From assembly GCA_005281725.1 (NCBI GenBank), contig SSBO01000001.1, positions 3,084,399-3,148,398 on the forward strand: a stretch of 64,000 bases of DNA. Reading direction: 5' to 3'. The notes under the pieces are model-generated. The model was not told the origin of the DNA and searched no databases. It saw only the letters and a list, made by a program, of their open reading frames with translations. Positions 58,338 through 64,000 of this stretch are shown piece by piece. How positions within the stretch are numbered: position 1 is the first letter of the stretch; every line of letters begins with the position of its first letter. Source of the DNA: Wuchereria bancrofti (Eukaryota > Nematoda > Chromadorea > Rhabditida > Onchocercidae). The translations under genes were made by a program, and so were the position numbers.

Positions 58338-59045
58338 ACAAACCTAAAGAATATGGACCGTTGTCACTCGAGCCGGTTAAAGATGCCACCTGTTTTGGTG
58401 TGTGCATCTTGTTATTAGTCAGTGTAATTTGCATCATTTGATTTCATCACTATCATATCATTCGATGTCATCGTCACTACTACTTGTTAGTAGCATTATC
58501 ATTTGCATAATATTTGGTTGATAGCAAGATCGAGTCACTATTAGACACAGTTTTGAAGCGAAGAATTACGCTTGTGAAAATCGCACTATAATTTTATAGA
58601 CATAAAAACTTCCGATGCAATTGGTTCGATAGAATAAAAGTTATAAAGGAAATTAAAAAAGTACTTTTTTAGCGGAATAAGACTTTCCGTGATATTACAT
58701 TTAATATTTTTATATAGTTGGCTATAACCTTAAAGTGACGGAAATCTGTCTTTGCGAATATTTTTTTTTTCAAATTTATTTCCATTGCAACTGTTTAAAA
58801 GTCCCAAATTCAATGATCAAAAGTGCTCTTGTCATGTGTCGCATATAATTTGCAAGAGGAACTCCTGAAGTTTACATGACTTCTGGAAAGGAATCTCTGA
58901 AAATGATAAATATTAAAATCAATTACATCTTACATAGCCTGTGGACTCATTCCAGAAATGTTGAATTTGCTTAAAAATATAATTGGTTGGAGATCATATA
59001 AGTACGCTTAAAATATATGATCAGCTCCATTCATAATAATTTGAT
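58338..59045. other. Intergenic stretch
   Basis: This follows the Ly6-like stop codon. The alternative open frame 58169-58441 overlaps the last Ly6 exon and is a shadow. Nothing else is recognisable. Confidence 0.5.
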
Positions 59046-60357
59046 ATGCTGACTACGGTTGTTTGTTTCACGGAAATTGCGAGATTGCATATAGCAGTGC
59101 CAAATTATTGGTTAGGAAGAATAGTGCAAGATACGATAGTGTCTTGCATCTGTAGCAAATCGCTTGTCACCAATAATCCTTTTCAGTTGTACTTCAGTAT
59201 ATTTGTTTTGTTCACGTGCTTGCATATATGTTTATATACGCTATGTCTCTTCAGTTGTGCAAAGAAAAAGGCAAGTTGAAAGATCGAAAATAATGCTAAT
59301 TATCTGGTGATTCAGCAGTAATTCCGTTACTTCTTAAAAATAATCCTTTACTGTTTACTTCTTTTGAATCAATAAATAATTCAATGCAAAATCGACTCAT
59401 TACCACAAAGGTTTTTAGTATGGAATCTTCAAGCATCCGAAATTTCCATGCATTGCCATGTTGAATTATGAAAAAACTTGTCCATGTAGCAACTATAACG
59501 TGAAGGATTGCTTGAAACTAGTGGTCACTTTCGGTCACGCTCCGTGGGAGAATAACGGACAACTTCCGGTCAAGTTTTGATACTAACTCATAATAATTGG
59601 ATTTCCAGGTAAGTGCTGCTCCAACAAAGCCAACCGCAGTACTTCAGGAAAACAAGAGCAAGGCAGAAAAGGACAACGAAAAGAAGAGAGAAGAGAGAGC
59701 GGAAAAGCTCGAAGTAAAACAGGACGAGGAGAAAAAAGAGGGGAAAAAAAAGGAAAGCAGAAGAAAGGATGAAAAAACAAGCAAGAAAGAGAAGGAAAAT
59801 AAGCAAGCGGAAAGGAAGGAAAAAATAGAACAATTAGAAGGCAATAAGGAGGAGGTAAAAATTATGTTAAAGTCTAAAGTATAGATTAGGGTATGTGACT
59901 AATTCGGATTTTGTCATAGACGAAAACTTGGAGGAGGACAATGGAGTGATTCCATAGAATGTGAAAGGTTGTGATCAACCTGACAGAGAATGAATGACTT
60001 ACAGGAACAGCAGAGGAACTTAAATCCGATCGTGACGCCTGTCTCCGACGACGATGAGGTAATACTTTCATTCGAATCACTTCCCTTCAGATCAGAAATC
60101 ATCTCATTTCATTCATTTATTCGAGAAAAAAGACATTTTGCAGTTGCCCGTGGAAACACAGAAGAAAGCAAAGGTACTGATACAAATGGCTGTCAATATT
60201 ACTCAGGAAGAAGAGGAAGAGGTATGGGAATGATTTGAAAATATAGAAACAGTTAGTACTTGCAATGTCCATTATTGTCTTCACTCTCACTGTTTTCTTT
60301 CAGGATAAAGAGATTGAGGGGACACAAAGAAGCGACCTTCATCAATCTGTAATTTGA
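59046..60357 (+). CDS. Membrane-anchored Lys/Glu-rich protein of unknown family
   Basis: Five exons, all joined at phase 0: 59046-59270, 59609-59854, 60005-60058, 60144-60221 and 60304-60357, giving 218 residues. The first intron would start with GC in the good context AAAAG|GCAAGTT. Residues about 52-74 form one hydrophobic helix (QLYFSIFVLFTCLHICLYTL) followed by CAKKK. Exon 2 is almost wholly charged, alternating lysine and glutamate runs (KAEKDNEKKREERAEKLE) as in KEKE motifs. The end is acidic (PVSDDDE, NITQEEEEEDKEIEG). A single membrane helix with a KEKE-rich tail recalls triadin or junctin in shape only; I do not claim homology. The first exon is the least certain part. An alternative ending could splice from 60348 to an exon at 60923-60997 that reads LESAGYGRDFLAKLNEVLTD in phase. 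Confidence 0.5.
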
Positions 60358-62193
60358 TGACACTCAGAGCCACTCATTCATGAACCTTGTCGTTTCGTTT
60401 GGCTCGTTTGGCACTTTATCATTTTGTCATAACAAGGCTCTAATAATAAATGATAAACATGATTTCATCGTTTAAAGAGAGAATACCTCCTCCTTCTGAT
60501 TCTTCATCAAGTTTGAGGATAATCTGGAAATCGTATCTTCAATTTTGTCTGCACTGACTAAACATCTTACGATTTCTGTTCTCTCCATTATTCTTTCCAT
60601 GTTAACTCAATAACCTTCATCTTCACCTTCATGTTATTCTTCTTTTCTCACCAAACGTTTTTAGCTCTTCTAATAAAATAACCAAATGAACCACAAGTCT
60701 TTTTCTGCTATGTTTGTTTACAACTTCCACTGTTCATTCTGCATTCTGCGCTTTCAACTCATGTAAGGTTACCGAAACTTTCAACTGTTAACGCATGGCA
60801 AAATGGTCCATTATTTGACAAAGGTAGCGATCCAGAAGCTTCACTTTTATATTCACGCAAATTAAGTACAAAGATTCTTTCAATTACAATAAAAGAATAC
60901 GCTAAGCATTCATTTACTTCAGTTAGAAAGTGCGGGATATGGCAGGGATTTCCTAGCAAAATTAAATGAAGTTCTAACCGATGCTGTCAATCTATAAATG
61001 CAGAAAGCTTGTAGCCGATCAAACTACTTTTAATTCGTTCAGAGGCGACAATATACATCTTTTATGGAATTTCTCAACAGTAACCAATCCATTCCTCTCC
61101 AAGGCTCCTCTCGCTAAGCAGTGCCTCCCACTGAGACACCAACTATTTCAAAATGTTCATCCGGAACCGCAGAATATCCTTGAGGCCCTGTTGATCGTTA
61201 ATTGATGTGGTCAGTCGGGTGTGTCCATCGGGTCACAACTGTTTTGGGAGTGAGAAGGTTACTTATTAGAGTTAAAAGTCATGTAGATTCTTATTTAATG
61301 AGCCACAATAAATGGGTTGAGTGTCCATCAGAATCGATGACTTCCTCTTAACTGTGACTTGAACATTGAATATTGTATCTGTTGCTGCTCGATTATGCTT
61401 AAAGCCATTCCCAGTGGATATGCCGGACCAGTGACGGGAAGTAAAACGATGTTAGAAGAGAAGGAATCTGAGAAATTTCCTATAGATTTGATCCTGGTAC
61501 ATTTCCTACTTCAACTTTCTATCCAGTAATAACGAGAGAATTCAGGGCAGAAAATTTTAAATTTAGGTTTTCTAATTTAATATTTGAGATATTTTCATTG
61601 AGTGAGATTCGTAAAAAAATGAGTCTTGCATTGCACGCTACATTCAGCATAGAACAGTGTATGTCCAGTTTCGAGGAAGATGAGAAAAGCAGTGATACTA
61701 TTGGAATTTATAACAGTTCTCAGTCACTAATGGTCGGATCATATTTCTCTAATGTTATTTCTAAACATTAGAGATTTTTTCTCATTACTGTGACAAATAG
61801 AATCAAAGGCAGAGGCACTGTGTAAGATGAACGGAGTGTGAAGAGATGAGAAGATAGATGAGAATTTTTAAAATTCTCATCTATCTTCTCTATACTTTTG
61901 TGAATATTCCACCCTTCTTATAGAAATAAAAGAAGCGATGTTTTTGGCTGTCGCATGGATAAACAAATAACACCACTTATAAATAAAGTAATTCATAGTA
62001 ATAATTATTGCACATTAATGGCTTTCAATAGTCTTGGTAATCTATTGGTCGCTTGTGTTGGCGGGTAAATGAAATGATTAGTATTAGGTATATTTTATTT
62101 GTATGATATCTAAATCGGTTGAAAAGTAGTTTCAATTAATAGAATATTGTGGTGTTTGGTTGTTTCAGTTTTCATTTATCCAGCTTCCGTGTT
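60358..62193. other. Intergenic stretch with hairpins upstream of the MATH-BTB gene
   Basis: Possible extra exon sequence at 60923-60997 (after ACTTCAG, 24 codons and a stop). Two hairpins occur: TCTCTAATGTT with AACATTAGAGA at 61746-61774, and a perfect 20-base stem at 61848-61890. An ATG-led frame at about 61398 splices in one frame into the 62169 exon, but that frame does not lead on in phase. TTGTTTCAG ending at 62168 could be a cis or spliced-leader acceptor for the next gene. Confidence 0.45.
61848..61890 (+). repeat. Perfect 20-base-pair hairpin
   Basis: GAGAAGATAGATGAGAATTT (61848-61867) is followed by TTA and then its exact reverse complement (61871-61890). It is in non-coding DNA about 300 bases upstream of the MATH-BTB gene. 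The very short loop suggests a DNA palindrome or cruciform rather than a processed RNA. Confidence 0.9.
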
Positions 62194-63950
62194 ATGTCGA
62201 ACCGGATGAATGCATCCGTACAGATTTCCGGTTTAAGGACGCCGATACGTCGTATGTTTTCTTTTGAAAGTATCGTTACTTAGAAGTTTGATTTTTTTTT
62301 TATTTTGTATGAGCTAACAGAGATCTGAAACTCGGAAAAGTTGTGAAACAATATAAAATTATGTGATTTGATGGTTGAGTGTCAGCTGAAGATGCGTCGC
62401 CACAACAGCCACGACGCCTAGAAGTGGTTTCGAAACAGGCAACCAAAGTTACTGCAATCTCTACTCGCTTGGAGTGGAAGATTGACCAGGTGATATTAGT
62501 ATTATGTTGTTTTTTACGTCTCTGTATTCTGAGATGTTTCATATTTCGCAGTACAAATCATAAGCGTACAAATTTCATCATTCATTGGTTAAATGTGGTT
62601 TTGGTATCCTTTCAGTTCGAAAAGCTGATGAAATTGTTCAAAAATGGGCATAATTTAATCAGTAAACAGTTTGGATGTCCACAAGCACCTACAGTCACTT
62701 GGGAACTACATGTTTACCCTAATGGAAAACGAGAGGAGGATGTTGGCAATGTTTCTTTCTTTTTGCGACAAGTAGGCTTGCAGGTAAGTAGCACTGTAAT
62801 TTTATTGAGAATCTGCCAGCTCCATACATTACGATATCGCAACTCTAGTCACGCTAAATCTTGTAGAAGCTTGGTCATTTTTCAGCGTGGTGAAGACCCC
62901 ATAATGACGGAGTTTCAAATTTATGCGTTGGATGCGAATTCATTGAGAGTTAGCGTGTGTAGAGATACCAAAGATTTTACCAATCAACAAGGTCGCGGAA
63001 AGTTCCAGGTTTGTTACTCAGTAGCAGCTTTGACGATTCAATTTACGGTGAAGGGGAAGCAGTTTAGTTCCTTGTTGTGGATATGGATATTAGGATGAAT
63101 AAGTACACATGTGAAGCAATAACTCGTTGGTTAGGAATCAAAAATTGTAGGCTTAAAAATTGGTAATCTATACATTCTTAGGTTTCGCGTGATAAGATGA
63201 TGGCAGCATTAAAGGCAGATGGAGCTTTACTTCTAATTTGCGAAGTCGAATATTTCCCGCCTGGATCAAAAATTAGCGTTGAACAAGCAGTGGAAGCAGA
63301 GCCTTTAGATGATTTCGATGAAAAGAACGAAGTTTCTATACGGGATTCCCTTAAAGACATGCTGGATAGTGAGCTGTTTGCAGATTGCACCATAAAGGTA
63401 CGCCTGCTTGTCTTACTTCACATTTGAAGTAGTTGATTTTGTCTTATTATTTAGACGGCTAGATTCTAAAACATTTCTAGTTGTTGTATGATACATTGTA
63501 ATATAATTTGTTACAAATTACAGGTTGGTAATAAAACGCTTAAAGCTCATCGGTGTATATTGGGACAGCATAGCGAGGTGTTCCGTTCAATGTTTGCCCA
63601 GGAATCAATGTTGGAAGCTCAGAAAGGGATTATTGATATTCAGGATTCAAGGTTTGAACCTGTAAGTAACAATGACTCATTATGTATTACGGTAGTGTCT
63701 CAATCAAAGATTTTATCGTCTCGAAATCATATCGAACTTTAAGGTGAGAGCTATGGTAGACTACATATACACAGGTTCGACAGATCTTGTGGAAGGCTAT
63801 GCTGAAGATGTTTTGGCGATAGCTGACAAATATGCCATTCTGCCTCTTAAGGAGCAGTGCGAGCGATATCTCTCAACTACTATTAATTGTAAAAATGTTG
63901 CCTCTACAGCAGTATTTGCTGATACTTATTCGGCTTCGATACTTAAACAA
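62194..63950 (+). CDS. MATH-BTB (BATH) protein, 3' end beyond the window
   Basis: Exons: 62194-62251, 62380 or 62386 to 62489, 62616-62783, 62886-63008, 63182-63397, 63524-63661 and 63744-63950, then a donor with the remainder outside the window. Phase fixes the start as the ATG at 62194 (MSNRMNASVQISGLRTPIR). About 338 residues are visible. The MATH domain (about residues 35-180) contains TRLEWKIDQFEKL, WELHVYPNGKREEDVGNVSF and RVSVCRDTKDF. The BTB domain (about 205-310) has ELFADCTIKVGNKTLKAHR, EVFRSMFAQ, MVDYIYTGST and ADKYAILPLKEQCE. Proteins of this type (SPOP, C. elegans MEL-26 and BATH proteins) are substrate adaptors for CUL3 ubiquitin ligases: MATH binds the substrate and BTB binds CUL3 and dimerises. 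It looks closest to the BATH-42/43 group, but I cannot verify which. Confidence 0.88.
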
Positions 63951-64000
63951 GTTAGAATTGATATTTGATATTATTTTCAAACTACAGTAGCTTTTATTTT

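Noticed and set aside
58169..58441. Alternative 90-codon plus-strand frame over the last Ly6 exon
   Set aside because: The other frame gives MCSCTGSLCN and a hydrophobic tail in phase with the upstream cysteine-rich exons.
59588..59844. Phe/Leu/Ser-rich minus-strand frames
   Set aside because: They are the antisense of the lysine/glutamate-rich exon.
61398..62251. Possible two-exon start (MLKAIPSGYAG joined to FSFIQLPCYVEPDE) for the last gene
   Set aside because: The frame cannot be joined in phase to the MATH exon, whereas the ATG at 62194 in another frame can.

Overview
The window looks like nuclear DNA from a parasitic nematode, most likely a filarial or other clade III worm. Base composition is AT-rich, genes are split into many short exons by small introns ending in TTTCAG or TTTTAG, and the best-recognised proteins are animal, several in nematode-typical form. 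No bacterial, viral or transposase coding sequence is apparent. The organism is inferred from sequence style only. All gene models were joined by hand from reading frame, homology remembered from the families, and GT/AG phase.

Layout. 1.8-3.3 kb (+): a cysteine-rich TSP1-type secreted-looking protein, 5' end not found. 4.2-6.9 kb (-): a complete nine-exon Artemis/SNM1-type nuclease. It lies head to head with 7.2-8.4 kb (+), an SRSF1/RSP-3-like SR protein, whose tandem paralogue with the same intron phases lies at 10.3-11.3 kb (+). 13.6-18.4 kb (+): mitochondrial ClpX, with a tRNA-Ala(AGC) nested in one intron. 20.3-21.8 kb (+): TIM17. 22.7-24.1 kb (+): a SWEET sugar transporter. 24.8-26.1 kb (-): Mago nashi. 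27.0-32.0 kb (+): the i-AAA protease YME1L. 35.9-38.6 kb (+): an STK32/YANK-type kinase. 42.3-44.9 kb (+): a Myb/SANT-like protein with a C-terminal coiled coil. 46.6-50.5 kb (+): a PNKD/glyoxalase II-like metallo-beta-lactamase protein. 53.2-58.3 kb (+): a Ly6-like, probably GPI-anchored protein with a 4.1-kb intron. 59.0-60.4 kb (+): a membrane-anchored lysine/glutamate-rich protein of unknown family. 62.2 kb to the right edge (+): a MATH-BTB protein, incomplete at its 3' end.

Some neighbours share a theme. ClpX, TIM17 and YME1L, within 18 kb, all serve mitochondrial protein import and quality control, and TIM17A is a known YME1L substrate in mammals. The two SR proteins and Mago act in pre-mRNA splicing and the exon junction complex. 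There is no clear evidence for polycistronic operons, since most spacings exceed 700 bases.

The main oddities are a roughly 1.2-kb foldback element inside the Ly6 gene's long intron, replacement of the beta-3 ATP-anchoring lysine by glutamate in the STK32-like kinase, a one-base phase break in YME1L at its transmembrane segment, a ClpX with no visible zinc-binding domain, several near-perfect hairpins outside coding sequence, and a perfect 149-bp duplication on both sides of an N gap that is probably an assembly artefact.
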